From contig CM056742.1 of the NCBI GenBank assembly GCA_029851415.1, forward strand, positions 59,918,454 through 59,982,453: a DNA stretch of 64,000 nt, written 5' to 3'. The DNA comes from Eretmocerus hayati (taxonomy: Eukaryota > Arthropoda > Insecta > Hymenoptera > Aphelinidae). The number at the start of each line of letters is the position of its first letter. Position 1 is the stretch's first letter. The notes beneath the pieces are model-generated. The model ran no database searches. It was not told where the DNA came from and saw only the letters and a list, made by a program, of their open reading frames with translations. Of this stretch, positions 33,589 through 44,556 are shown piece by piece. The position numbers and the translations under genes were made by a program.

Positions 33589-34550
33589 GATCAATGATCA
33601 ATTCGAACTCAAAGTCTCAAACTGAGAATTTCAAGTAATATCATACAATGAATCTTATTAAATTTGTATATCAAGATTACATAATAAAATCTTAAACTCC
33701 AACGAGTTTAAATCACGACGGAAATAAGAAGTGACTTTTTAGTGGATATCAATAACTATAGAACTTCAAATATTACTCTAATGATACATCTGACAATTTT
33801 GCGCTAAAATTATAAATGATTTCAAGTAGTTAACAATTTCAAGAAATAAATCAAGCTCATACGTACAGATATTTCAATAAGAACCTCTCAACAATCAATC
33901 AATAATATTCATTTGAAAAAAAGTGTAAATTACATGTGGATAGAGTAATTTCATGATTTCAAGGATGGAATAGAAACATTTCTCAAAAAATATGGATTGT
34001 CATGTGAAAGTTCATCAAATTGAAGTCATGTTTCTTCATCTTTGATATTATCAACTATATTTGTCAACCTGTAATGATGAAGTCAAATATTACCAGAAAT
34101 ATTCACATTTGGTTTTTAAATTCAATCGAAAAATTCGTAATTTCCTTGTCACCTTTCAAATTTTGACGGAGCTAAATCTGTAATCATGGAAGGAATGAAT
34201 ATGAAAGTTGAACGACGATTTCATTATTGACATACAAATGGAATTAAATCACTTTTCCAAATGATATAGAACTAGTATTTGGATGTATTCATGAAGGTCC
34301 AACGATCATTCAAATTTTGTCATTAAAACTCACTAAACAGTGATTTTCAACAACTTATAATTCTAAATAGGAGAATTCTATTTCATGAAATTCATGTATT
34401 CACATTGAAATACGAGTGGATTCTCTTTGGGTTCAATTGGTGACATCGTATGATATATATATATATACTGATGCTGTACTAAATGTACCTGTTGAATCTC
34501 TTGTGGATCGAAATTGAATTAATGTATCAATCGATATCTACATAAGAATG
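33589..34550. other. Unannotated AT-rich stretch
   Basis: About 960 bp of AT-rich DNA with recurring 'ttcaagtaat' and 'aatttcaag'-like phrases but no clear unit. No gene. Confidence 0.5.
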
Positions 34551-34784
34551 TATGAGTAATTCCGCGCAAAAGCGGACCACGATTTGCAGACATATCTCAG
34601 ATTGTTTTTCCACTATTCTTAATCGATTCTATGGTCCATAAAATAAACTTTTCACCCTCTATGGGGTGAAAAAAAAAATTTTTTGTTTCCGTGGGGAATA
34701 TCTTTGTGATAGTGTTTTTAGGAAAAAATACCAATCTTTTTTCAGTAAAATGGGTGTAGTTCCGACTTTGTACCATTCCCAATT

Positions 34785-35183
34785 TTGATATTAGTAGAGT
34801 CTTGGCACGCACTTTTATCTGATATGGCACCTTTCTTGCCTGAATGCGATACTTTGCAGAATTCAGTGTGCGATAGCCTAGCAAAGACTCTTGAATTTTT
34901 TGGTCTGCAAGAACTGACCTATTATTTGGAATTTATTAGCTCACCGCACAGGACGCAACTGTCCACGCGGCTTGAGCAATTCAACCCCAATTTCTACGAA
35001 CTATTTCCGAAATTTTATAGTCGTGATAGGGCACTTATATCTGATACAGCCCATGACCATCGATCAGCTGATCGATTTCTCTCAATTGACTCGAGGCCGA
35101 TGCGGTCAATACGACCGTGTCAGGTCAATACGACAAATTTAGACCGAGAGACTGGCGCAGGAGGGGGGATAGCGACTTCATAG
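34785..35183 (+). CDS. Hypothetical 132-residue frame inside the 2.06-kb insertion
   Basis: An open frame with balanced composition, including blocks such as LAKTLEFFGLQELTYYLEF and NPNFYELFPKFYSRDR. No domain recognised. It could be the remnant of a retroelement protein. The listed first codon is ATT rather than ATG, so the true start is unknown. Confidence 0.3.
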   Translation: MILVESWHALLSDMAPFLPECDTLQNSVCDSLAKTLEFFGLQELTYYLEFISSPHRTQLSTRLEQFNPNFYELFPKFYSRDRALISDTAHDHRSADRFLSIDSRPMRSIRPCQVNTTNLDRETGAGGGIATS

Positions 35184-36067
35184 GCGCAGGAGCAGCCTAG
35201 TGCCCGTAGCAGACAACCACGTGCTACTGACTGCAGCTGAGGATCGTCATTGTTCCGGAGGGAGATTCGTCGATGGACAGCGAGGGATGTGCGCGCGCCA
35301 GTCTCACTCAGTGGTTAAGTTGTGTCCGAACTATTTTACGCGAACTAAGTGTGTTTGAAAAATAAGACGTTCTTACGTATGTGAACGCGGATTATTACAT
35401 GTAAATCTAGCTCATAAGTAGATATATTTTTATTTTCAATCGATCATTGGCCAATCAAAGTTATGCGGACTCACCCCCTAGAGAATGATGAATGAGGTCA
35501 ATTGACCATGATATTATTGTATGATTTTAAGTATGTATTAGGCCTAGTATGTATGGAGTGCAGTATGGTCTAACGTTGAAGTATGGGCTATGGGACTAAT
35601 GTCCAAGAGTATGATTTGTATATTGTATGCATAAAGTGCTCCATAAGTGCCTAATGGTCACTTCAAGAGACCAAGTGAATCAGTGAAAACCATGAGGTGG
35701 AATCACCTGAAATGTGCCTCAAGTGCAAAAACAGTACAGTAATATGAATGCTCCCGTGAAGAATTTTTGAGTTCAAAAGAACTTTGATTTCTATATGAAC
35801 TGATTTTGACTAAACTGTATGTCTGTATGAGTGACCGCGTTTCAATTTTTTTTTCAGGGGATACAATCTTATTTCTTTCGAAATTCATATTATCTAAGTC
35901 ATATTTAATCTTTATTATTGATTTATGATCTCTTTGATCAGAATAATTCAGTTTACCTTCAAATATACTGAGCGAATGGCTCTATCCCTTTAGTTTTCGG
36001 CCCAGATTGAGAGAGGTAGGTTTCCGAGCTGGTACGCCAGCTGGCTACCCAGCGTCTGGGGGAGGGG

Positions 36068-36831
36068 TGTGACGGACGAGTCAGTCCGTCTCCTCTCTTA
36101 CTGGACCGAATATTGTACTAATTATATTTTATGTTATAGCCCAAGCACGTGAAGGGTTGCTGCATAGTAAACGCAGGTAAGAGGGAGAGAGACAGAGAGA
36201 TGGCACTGTACTAGGGCCCGCGTGCCCCATATTTTGAGCCGTCCCTGGCGCAAGCCAATGCTGCTCCGGCCAGCAGCCTTTTACTACACATTCCGTCGTG
36301 ACGTTTCGGAGCGCTCGCACGCGCATATTGAGTTAATTATCGTGCGCGTTGTCCACGCCGCCCGGAGCCCGTCCTTGGCATAATTCAGCCGGGGCTCCGG
36401 TGCGTGCATTTTATATACTCTATGCCGTGGTCTACGACCAAAATCACCATCGTCTGGGACAATTGCGAGCTGCGAGGGCCGGTGCCCGATCTGAGGTCGA
36501 GCGACCATCCTGCGTCAAGGCCATTCATATTTGTAAGTGCCTCTCGCAAATCTCTCTCTCCTCTTTCTGGGCTTATAGATTGTATTTTTCCCTAAATGCG
36601 CCCTCGATAATCGTGCTCGGGCTTGATTCATCCGAACGGTCAGCGGACCGATTTGTAAATAGTCTTTTCTTGAATATATGCCCTTTCATTCTTGATTTTA
36701 ATCGAGTGTGTGCTCATTCAGTGCTCCCCTCTCCTGATTTCTTGAACAATTACAGCAATTGCTCACTCCCTGAGCTTTTCAAATGAAAGCAGGCTTTGCC
36801 TGCAAGAGACGAGTCACCAAAAACCGTCACA
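36068..36831 (+). repeat. Probable 3' LTR (764 bp) of the inserted retroelement
   Basis: Perfect 8-bp inverted ends TGTGACGG and CCGTCACA, preceded by the purine tract 'ctgggggagggg' (36056-36067). No second copy in the window confirms it. Confidence 0.5.
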
Positions 36832-37994
36832 ACTTGAGGTACGATACGACCACGCAAATAAAGGCATTCGAAAGGTCTTTCAAAATTCTATCAAAATATG
36901 TTTCGAAATTTTTTTTGAGGTAGCCGTAGCGGACGCCCCCTATGAGCAAAAAGGTGAAAAACAGAAAAAATTCATTTCCTCAAAAACCTAATTTTCTAAA
37001 AATCTGGAAATCCAAATTTCGATGTAAAATTGCGTGTTCTTCTAGAAAAAAGTGGTCCCGATCTGTGTTTTTGGGTTCTACGCTGTTTTTCTACGTTTTA
37101 TCAATATTCTCAGCCTTTTCGGTTGGAAAATGAATTTTTCTGTGCATGCGCAGGAATTAAGACTGCTGAAACCAATCCCATTGAAAAGCCAAGGAAATTT
37201 CCTTCAAAATGACTATACTTAGTGAAGTCGATTCGATGTACTGGGACCAAAGTTAGAAGGTCTAAAAAATGATGAAACTTCTACCTGAGTCACGATAGTA
37301 ATGGGAAATTCGTGCAAGATCTGCATGTACCCCTCTTGAGGATGCTTCATCATTAATGTGATGTATTTTTGGGCCAAGTAGATAAAATTGACTTCGCGGC
37401 GTAGTCATTTTGAAGGAAATTTCCTTGGCTTTTCAATGGAATTGGTTTCAGCAGTCTAAATTTCTGCGCATGCGCAGAAAAATTCATTTTTCAACCGTTA
37501 AGGCTGAGAATATTGATAAAACGTGAAAAAAGACAGCGTAGAACCCAAAAACACGGATAGGACCACTTTTTTCTGGAAGAACACGCAATTTTACATCGAA
37601 ATATGGATTTCCAGATTTTTAGAAAATGAGGTTTTTGAGGAAATGAATTTTTTCTGTTTTTCACCTTTTTGCTCAAAGGGTGCGTCTGTAGCCTCAAAAA
37701 AAAAATTTCGAAACATATTTCGATAGATTTTTGAAAGACCTTTCGAATGCCACTATTTGCGTGGTCGTATCTTACCTCAAGTCGGAACTACACCCATTTT
37801 ACTGAAAAAAGATTGGTATTTTTCCCTAAAAACACTATCACAAAGATATTCCCCACGGAAACAGAAATTTTTTTTTCACCACATAGAGGGTGGAAAGTTC
37901 ATTTTTTGGACCATAGAATCGATTAGAAATGTCGGAAAAAGAGTTTGAAACATGTTTGCAATTCGCGGCCCGCTTTCGCGCGGAATTCCTCGTA

Positions 37995-38229
37995 TATTTG
38001 TTGAAAGGATATTGAGAAATTTACGATTATTTACCTTGTGAATCCTATCTCACTTATGATCTCCATCTAGATATGAAAAAATGATCACTAAGGATATTTC
38101 TCTCTCCAGCAATGAACAATATCTATACCCTCATCACCCATCTCGTTTGAGTCAATCAATACACTAATTTCGAAATGGTTATTTATATCCAAAAATGTAA
38201 TTGTACTCAAACAGACAACCATTAGAATC
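37995..38229. other. Short unannotated gap
   Basis: AT-rich sequence between the foldback and the next minisatellite; nothing supportable. Confidence 0.5.
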
Positions 38230-38490
38230 TAATAGACATTGAAAACTTGAGTGACTTTCACTGAAACTCCAGGAATCTTCACAGAAATTCCAGTGAAAGT
38301 TTCACTGAAACTTTTGCGATTTTCACTGGAATTTCAATGAAAGTTTCACTGAAACTCCAGCGATTTCCACTCAAATTTTAGTGAAATTTCCATTGAATCT
38401 TTAGTGGAATTTCCACTGATTTTTTAGTGAAATTTCCACTGATTTTCAGTGAAACGTATCACTCGAACTTTAGTGATTTCCACTCCTTCC
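38230..38490 (+). repeat. Degenerate minisatellite (tttcactgaaactccag)
   Basis: Units built on 'gtttcactgaaactccag' and its variant 'gtgaaatttccactgat' recur about every 16-30 bp. The motif is close to its own reverse complement, so the array can fold. Confidence 0.82.
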
Positions 38491-38622
38491 ATCTACCAAC
38501 CCACCCACCCACGACCCCACCATGACTCATCCACCCACCCATCACACTTCACCCCTTCCGCATAGGCGATCCGATACGCAGTATGTGGACGGCCAAATTT
38601 CGCCTGGCTCCGTAATTATTAT
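38491..38622 (+). repeat. CCCA-rich block plus conserved tail, copy 3
   Basis: 'ccaacccacccaccca', then 'cacttcaccccttccgcata', 'ggcgatccgatacgcag' and a tail ending 'gtaattatt'. Very close to copy 2. Confidence 0.8.
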
Positions 38623-39494
38623 AAAAAATTATTGAATATCGTTTTTTTTTCTTGAATCGGTATCTCCGGTTCAAAGGGTCGTAGGGCAATGTTTTTGTCC
38701 CAATTTCGGAGCGGAATTAGTATTGCAAGATCCAAGAACAAATTTCCCCATATATCCATTACTCGCGGAATTGTGTGCGGAATAAAATCGAGGAATTCCG
38801 ATCTTTACAAATAATTTGCCTCAGAGCGTCATTGGTGTAACAAAATGACCAGTTCCATGATTGCATCTTGTATTTGAAAGTTCTAGGAAGCTCTCTGATT
38901 TCTTGCGACAAATTTGGTGCACTTTGGACATTTTTACGGCTAATGCAAAAAACAACTATTTGGGATTAACAATCAGGATAGCGACAATGTTTATTGACCG
39001 ATTGCTCTGATTTTTTTTCACATTTAGAACTCTGCGAGGGCTACATTTCCTAGTAAGTGCACATCAATCCATAGGCTTTCCTTAAAATGGAAAAAAAGGA
39101 AATTTTTGACATATTTCAGCTCTGTTGCTAATTATCTGAAGTTAGGCAAAAGTTTGACACGTGGTATTGTTTTTCAGAATTCAGAGAATTTGATTGGCTA
39201 TAACATGATATCCTAAGGAACAATCCTAATATTAACACAACTCCCCGGGATGCATAATAGTGGGAAAGAATACAAAATTTTTTACTATTTTGTTGTTGTG
39301 AATCTTTCCACACCCCTGGAGTTGTTCCATTACATGGGGGGATGTTCACTAGGGTATCCCGCACCCGAAAAAAATAAAACCATCCTATAGCAGTCATGTC
39401 GAAAACGGATGGACTTTGAGCTAGAATCATTGACCTACGCGGCCGGACGAAATCTTGTCACCGAAGTCCATGGCTGAATTCTACAATCTCACGC
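38623..39494. other. Unannotated stretch
   Basis: About 870 bp with no recognised repeat or gene; a minus-strand frame at 39128-39430 has no recognisable domain. Confidence 0.5.
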
Positions 39495-40421
39495 TAGATG
39501 CGCTGCGCGCGCCACGTTGCTCGCGTGGATACCGTATTTTGGCTGCACCAGCAATATGCCGCTAATCTCTTGGTGTCCTTTGTTGCATTTGAAAGATTTG
39601 AATAGACCATTTTGACGTGAAATTTGACGAGGAATACGATCAAGATATCAAATTTAAGCTATAAGTCTCTCCGTGCATGGTGTCAAACGTTCTCCCGAAA
39701 AGAATACCAAGCAAGGGACATTGTAGAGCTCAAAATTGATATGTTTATCGTATCCCTCGTCAAATTTTACGTCAAAATGGTCTTTATGGATATTTCGAAT
39801 GCAACGGAAGGCACCAAGAGATTAGCGGCATACTGCTGATGCAGCTTCAATAAGGTATTCGCGCGAGCAGCGCGTCCAGCGCGAATACCATTTTTTGGAT
39901 ACACCGGCAGTATGCTGCTCATCTCTCGGTGCCCTCAGTTGCATTTGAAATATCTGATCACACCATTTCGACGTGAAAATTGACGAGAAATACGATAAAA
40001 ATATCAGATTTGAGCTACAAGTCAACCCCAGCACGGTATAGGTCATTTTTCAAAAGGTCGTTGATACCAAGCAACGGACATTGTAGAGCTCGAAATTGAT
40101 AGCCTTATCGTATTCCTCTCCAAATTTTCCGTCAAAATGGTCTATTTGGATATTTCAAATGCAACTAAGGGCACCAATAGATTAGCGGCATACTGCTGGT
40201 GCAGCCAAAATACGGTATTCGCGCGAGCAGCGCGTCCAGCGCGAATGCCAGTTTTTGGCTACACCGGCAGTATGCCGCTCATCTCATGATGCCCTTAGTT
40301 TCATTTGAAATATCTCAATACATTATTTCGACGTAAAATTTGACGAGAAATGCGATAAGAATATCAGATTTGAGCTATAAGTCAATCCCAGCACGGTATA
40401 GGTCATTTTTCAAAAAATCGC
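39495..40421 (+). repeat. ~360-bp satellite, about 2.6 units
   Basis: 'ggtattcgcgcgagcagcgc' occurs at 39854 and again at 40214, exactly 360 bp apart. A further, more diverged unit lies to the left (spacing about 356). Each unit is internally dyadic: 'ggcaccaagagattagcggc' on one side and 'gccgctcatctc...ggtgcc' on the other. The array breaks off at 40421 and resumes in phase at 44352. Confidence 0.87.
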
Positions 40422-41149
40422 TGTGACGTGGTATTTTAACCATCACAACTAATTTATATTCAACGGGACTCCTATCCTAAAATCGCAGGCAATACGCGCA
40501 AGAACCGCGAAACGACTCCATCAAATTCAGCTTCTCTGCTACTCAGCAACACCTACCGTGATTTCACCCTGAAAATAAAGAAGGGGAGGGAAGGCGCACG
40601 CTCATAAATAATCAGCCCGATTTATAAATAAATAACTTGGCCTATATTCTTTACGTTGCTCCTACGCGGACGATACATGAATTTTCACATATGATTCACT
40701 ACCGACATTCGTGGAGATGGCTCTAATATCTGTCCGGAAAGTATTACAGAAATCACGTCAAATATCAGAAATGTCTCTCAGATTCACCTGTAAAATACAA
40801 CGAAGATCCACTACACAAGAGGCCCCACTCCCTCCAATCACTCGCGAAAATCGTTCCTGCACTCCGTAGAGTGTAGCTTGTCCAGTCCTTGCTCCGATAT
40901 TTTCCCCAAAATTTATCGGCTCCGAAATTCTATCATCCAAAATGGCCGCTCAACGGCTCTTGTAACGCGCGCGCAATGGCGAGCATCCAGAATGGCTTGT
41001 GCTCCGATGCTCTCTTGTCCCACGCGCTCGAGCAACAGGTGCACGATCACACACCTGGCTCCTAGTCCATCTGTCACTCGTCCACGGTCCACTAGGTCCC
41101 CGTGCACGCGCGACTCCTCCAGGAGGTCTGTCCTCGACACGAATTTCTT

Positions 41150-41320
41150 ATCGTGCGTACGCCTTTCAAAGACGTCTTCTCCACGAGCACACGCTACACT
41201 TCACTAAGTCGCTGCTCTGAATCTCTCCACGCGACGCGGTTGCTGCTGCGGGTCTGCTGGTGCAATTTCACAATGCGCGTACGTCACTTGGAGACGTCTT
41301 GTCCACGAGCATGCGGTGCA
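41150..41320 (+). repeat. ~127-bp imperfect direct repeat
   Basis: 'agacgtcttctccacgagca' near 41169 recurs as 'agacgtcttgtccacgagca' near 41292 with similar 'gcgtacg' flanks. Confidence 0.6.
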
Positions 41321-42996
41321 CCGGCTCACGAGGCCCCTCCAGGAGCCTGTCCAGTCCACGGGGACGACAATTTGCCTTCCGCACGCGCGAGGCTCTTCAC
41401 GCGCTCCCGACGCCAGAATCTAAAAAGGTTTAGCAAAACCACTCACAGTTAGATGCCATCGTCCTGGGCTGGAGTATTATTTCCTGGTCCGAATTTACTG
41501 CTGCTCTGCATTTTTTTAGGGTCCAATTATTACTCCCCTGGTCCACCTGGTCCTAAACTCCTTGTCCTGGCAACACGGACTCCTGGAGGGACTCGAGGCT
41601 GGGCACGTGCTCCGAATTGGATTCGCGGGCGCGACTGATACGTGTGGCCGGCACAATAGGTGATCCACAAGTGGCACAATGGCCGCTTCATCTTCACCAA
41701 AAGCTCGCCTTCGTCTTCGCTGAAGAGGAGCTCTTTGATTGGTCCGTCCAATTTCACCAGAACACCGGCAGCGCCAACTGGCGGTTGAGCACGACAAATA
41801 TTCAACTCCAGTCTATTATACTCGTCCCATACTGTGGCTCAGATTCTACGGAAATCACTTCAAGTCCATCAATTGCAGTATATACGGTCCTGATGCCTCC
41901 AACCAGAGAATATTCTGTCCCACTCACGCGCGTGCACCGCTAAAATACGCGTGGAGGCATCGCGCACTCGCACTTAACGTAACTCCATGCTTTCACCTGA
42001 TATAGCTCTTATACCCGTCCGTATATATGTATATCTAGTCCGTATGACATCAGTATATTTATATATGGGCAAATCTCACGAAGTATGCGGTTTGGCCGAA
42101 CAGGCCTATTTTCCCGTTGTCAGAAGGACAGCCGCGTTTTTTCCGCCGCTCGCATTGGATCATTTTGAAGATCCACTCATATTTAACAGTTCTGCATTAT
42201 TCAAGAGTCTATTACTTGCTATAAAAAGGTACTGAGAGACCCTTCTTCGTGACAAAATCGCAGTTTTCGACCAAACAGGGTCATAATTTTCTCACGCCTT
42301 AGCTCGCCACAGGCAGTGCGGTTCACCGATCGGTCTGAAAATTGTATATGTGATGGATTATGATATCTAGAAACATATAATTCTCGCCCGAGGCTGTACT
42401 CATCAATGCGTCAGAGCGGCAATGATTCGTTGGAGCGAACTCCGATTTTACTTTTTTTCCTGTATTGCTCTCCTAATGGATGCAGCACTCGGGGCGGTGA
42501 ATATTTCGTATCTGTAGGAACGACATCTCATTCTACATCCAAAAACCTACGAATCTAGTCCAAGAACGATAGTGTGCTCGATTCCGCACGACGATGCGGC
42601 TTAAAATGAGAAAAGATAATTTTGCGTAAATGGGGTCAAAAAAATCGTTTTTCGTGTAGCACACGAAAATTTCGATTCCGTTGGGATTCAAACCACGTGT
42701 AAACTGATATTCGTACCTCAAGAGATGATTATGAGAACCGCTCCTACTACAGCCTCATCTCGGTCGTGATGCGAGGCTTGTGACGATTAACAAATGACGA
42801 AAATGAGCGTTTTGGCGGCTGAGGCACATCTTCATTTTGTATCACAGATCTTTAGAACTCACTGTGAACTATTAAACTCATCTCCGCTCCTCTTTTCCAA
42901 CACCGAGGATGCCATGTATTCACATACATAGGAGCCAATTAGAATTACGGAAGTATGAGGGTCCCATTCAAATACATGATAGAATCTTCTATTCCC

Positions 42997-43245
42997 TCAC
43001 AAATCTACGGCGGAGCTCCAAAGTGATTCACGCAAGTATTTCATCATTGTTTGAGCATTACTTGGACCAAACAAAAGTTCATAGGAGGTGTGCTGCCATT
43101 CTGGAATTCTCGAAATTTCAAAGTCAAAAACGCATAGTTCCTGAGATTTGCCCATATACTCGCCGTCGCCCACAGTATAATGAAATCGAGTCCTCATGGC
43201 AGGCGTATACTTATATATATCGCACACCGTCCTATTACCATGCAA
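42997..43245 (-). CDS. Hypothetical 82-residue frame
   Basis: A minus-strand frame with a protein-like stretch (GDGEYMGKSQELCVFDFEIS, then ELLFGPSNAQTMMKYLRESL). A plus-strand frame at 41987-42235 shares YMGKS-x-E. No family is recognised. It could be a fragment of a gene carried by the 3.93-kb insertion. Confidence 0.25.
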   Translation of the reverse strand: MHGNRTVCDIYKYTPAMRTRFHYTVGDGEYMGKSQELCVFDFEISRIPEWQHTSYELLFGPSNAQTMMKYLRESLWSSAVDL

Positions 43246-43299
43246 GCATGTGTTGATGTGGATGTCGTCCGCAAGTCTGGATTTTCCCAGCAGCTGCTG

Positions 43300-44198
43300 T
43301 CCAGGTACTCGTCCGTTCTATTTTCGTGGCCACGGCTGCGCGGGTGTGACCCGGATTTACATACGCGCAGCGCCAACGCATCTCTTCCTCCGCCAGTCAG
43401 CTGTTTGCACTTGACACGTGCACCGGCCTGTCCGTCATCACCGTCTTCCGCTGGGTCACCCGGGCCCATTCGCGTCCGTGTGATGGTCACCCAGGCGGTG
43501 GGTGGCCATCCTAGTGTTATTTCAATGATGCGCAGGTGCTTGATACACCAGGTACTCGATGCACCCGTGCCACAGGTGGTGCGTGGGTCCATAACCCCAT
43601 TGCTGCAGGCATGCTCGCTGCCTCGGGCTGCAGCGGATGGGGCGAATGCCTGGTTGGCTGGCAGCCCGGGGAGCGCATCATCAGGAGGGCTACCCGTATG
43701 CTGCACGCTGTGTCACCGTCACCCGGGGCCCGCGTGCCATCCGCACCATCTCCCCGCGTCCTACAGCCATGTGCGCATCGTGTGCATAGCACCGGGTGCG
43801 TCGTCCGCGCGGTGATATCGTGGGTGGTGTGATGCTAGGGGTGGTATGCGGGTGCAGCAACCGATCATTCGGTGCATCGCGGTATCAATCGCGAGCAAAA
43901 CACATGCGAGATCTTGTAATCTCGCTCACGGGTGAGCGAGTGCCTAGTCCACGTTTCTTGTAGTCGCACGCATCGGCGATGCGTGGGTGCTGCCCACGGG
44001 CGTCGAGTCGTCGAGCCATGCCGAAATGGGGCCCAGAAGGGCTTCGTGGCCCTTAAGCGCCCGCTGGCCCACCCAGATGTCTAGCTCGTGTCCGTCTGCT
44101 GCTGGTCCTTACAGCCTCCTAGGGTAGGGCTGCAGCGGCTATCCCGGGTGTAGGCCGGGTTGCCGGTATGCAGGCATACCTAAGTCCGCAGCATCCAC
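43300..44198. other. GC-rich, CpG-rich island
   Basis: About 900 bp rich in GC, with many short palindromes and overlapping open frames on both strands (up to 211 codons at 43180-43815). No domain was recognised in any frame, and simultaneous openness on both strands points to composition rather than coding. Confidence 0.5.
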
Positions 44199-44315
44199 TT
44201 ATCTCTCTCGTTACTCGCCGTCGTAGTCTTCTCAAGCCAGCACCTCGACAAAAAGGAAGTCTCGGGGTCAATACTTAGCCTTTTTGCCCGCTGGCTTGAG
44301 GCAGCGACGAGAGAT
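44199..44315. repeat. Imperfect hairpin
   Basis: 'ctcaagccagc' near 44232 pairs with 'gctggcttgag' near 44291, and 'atctctctcgt' with 'acgagagat' outside it. Confidence 0.7.
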
Positions 44316-44351
44316 TTTCGAATTTTCGACTGGGACGGTTTACCGGTCACA

Positions 44352-44536
44352 TCGTTGATACCAAGCAAGGGACATTATACAGCTCAAAATTGATATCTTC
44401 ATCGAATTCCTCGCCAAATTTTACGTCGAAATGGTCTATCGGATATTTCAAATACAACTAAGGGCACCAAGAGATTAGCGGCATACTGCTGGTGCAGACA
44501 AACTACGGTATTCGCGCTTACAGCGCGTCCAGCGCG
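44352..44536 (+). repeat. Satellite remainder after the 3.93-kb insertion
   Basis: Continues the 360-bp unit from 'tcgttgataccaagcaa' through 'gcaccaagagattagcggca' to 'cagcgcgtccagcgcg', then diverges just before the large inverted-repeat element. Confidence 0.82.
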
Positions 44537-44556
44537 CGGTTATGAAGTCAGCCACT

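Larger units (their letters stand above)
34769..36831 (+). mobile_element. 2063-bp insertion with TG...CA ends and 4-bp ACTT duplication
   Basis: It interrupts the foldback exactly, with ACTT at 34765-34768 and 36832-36835. It begins TGTACCATT and ends CCGTCACA. The right part, 36068-36831, starts TGTGACGG straight after a G-rich purine tract and ends CCGTCACA, as an LTR would. No matching left LTR is present, so either it is a large solo LTR or the 5' LTR was lost by deletion. Confidence 0.65.
34553..37992. mobile_element. 1373-bp foldback element, split by a 2.06-kb insertion
   Basis: The left piece 34553-34768 and the right piece 36836-37992 together make 1373 bp, the same length as the intact relative at 52125-53497. 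The ends 'tgagtaattccgcgc' and 'cgcggaattcctcg' are inverted and TA dinucleotides flank them (34551-34552 and 37993-37994). No protein of its own is seen; it would depend on a transposase from elsewhere. A TA target suggests the Tc1/mariner group (inference). Confidence 0.85.
40422..44351. mobile_element. 3.93-kb insertion in the satellite, TG...CA ends
   Basis: It begins TGTGACGTGG and ends CCGGTCACA. The satellite sequence before it ends in TCGC and resumes with TCGT, a near-perfect 4-bp target duplication, and the unit phase is kept across it. This fits an LTR-type or similar integrase-mediated element. Recognisable gag or pol motifs and a clear LTR pair were not found, so the class is uncertain. 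Confidence 0.55.

Noticed and set aside
43180..43815. 211-residue frame in a GC-rich island
   Set aside because: Other long frames overlap it on both strands, as expected when stop codons are rare for compositional reasons. No domain was seen.
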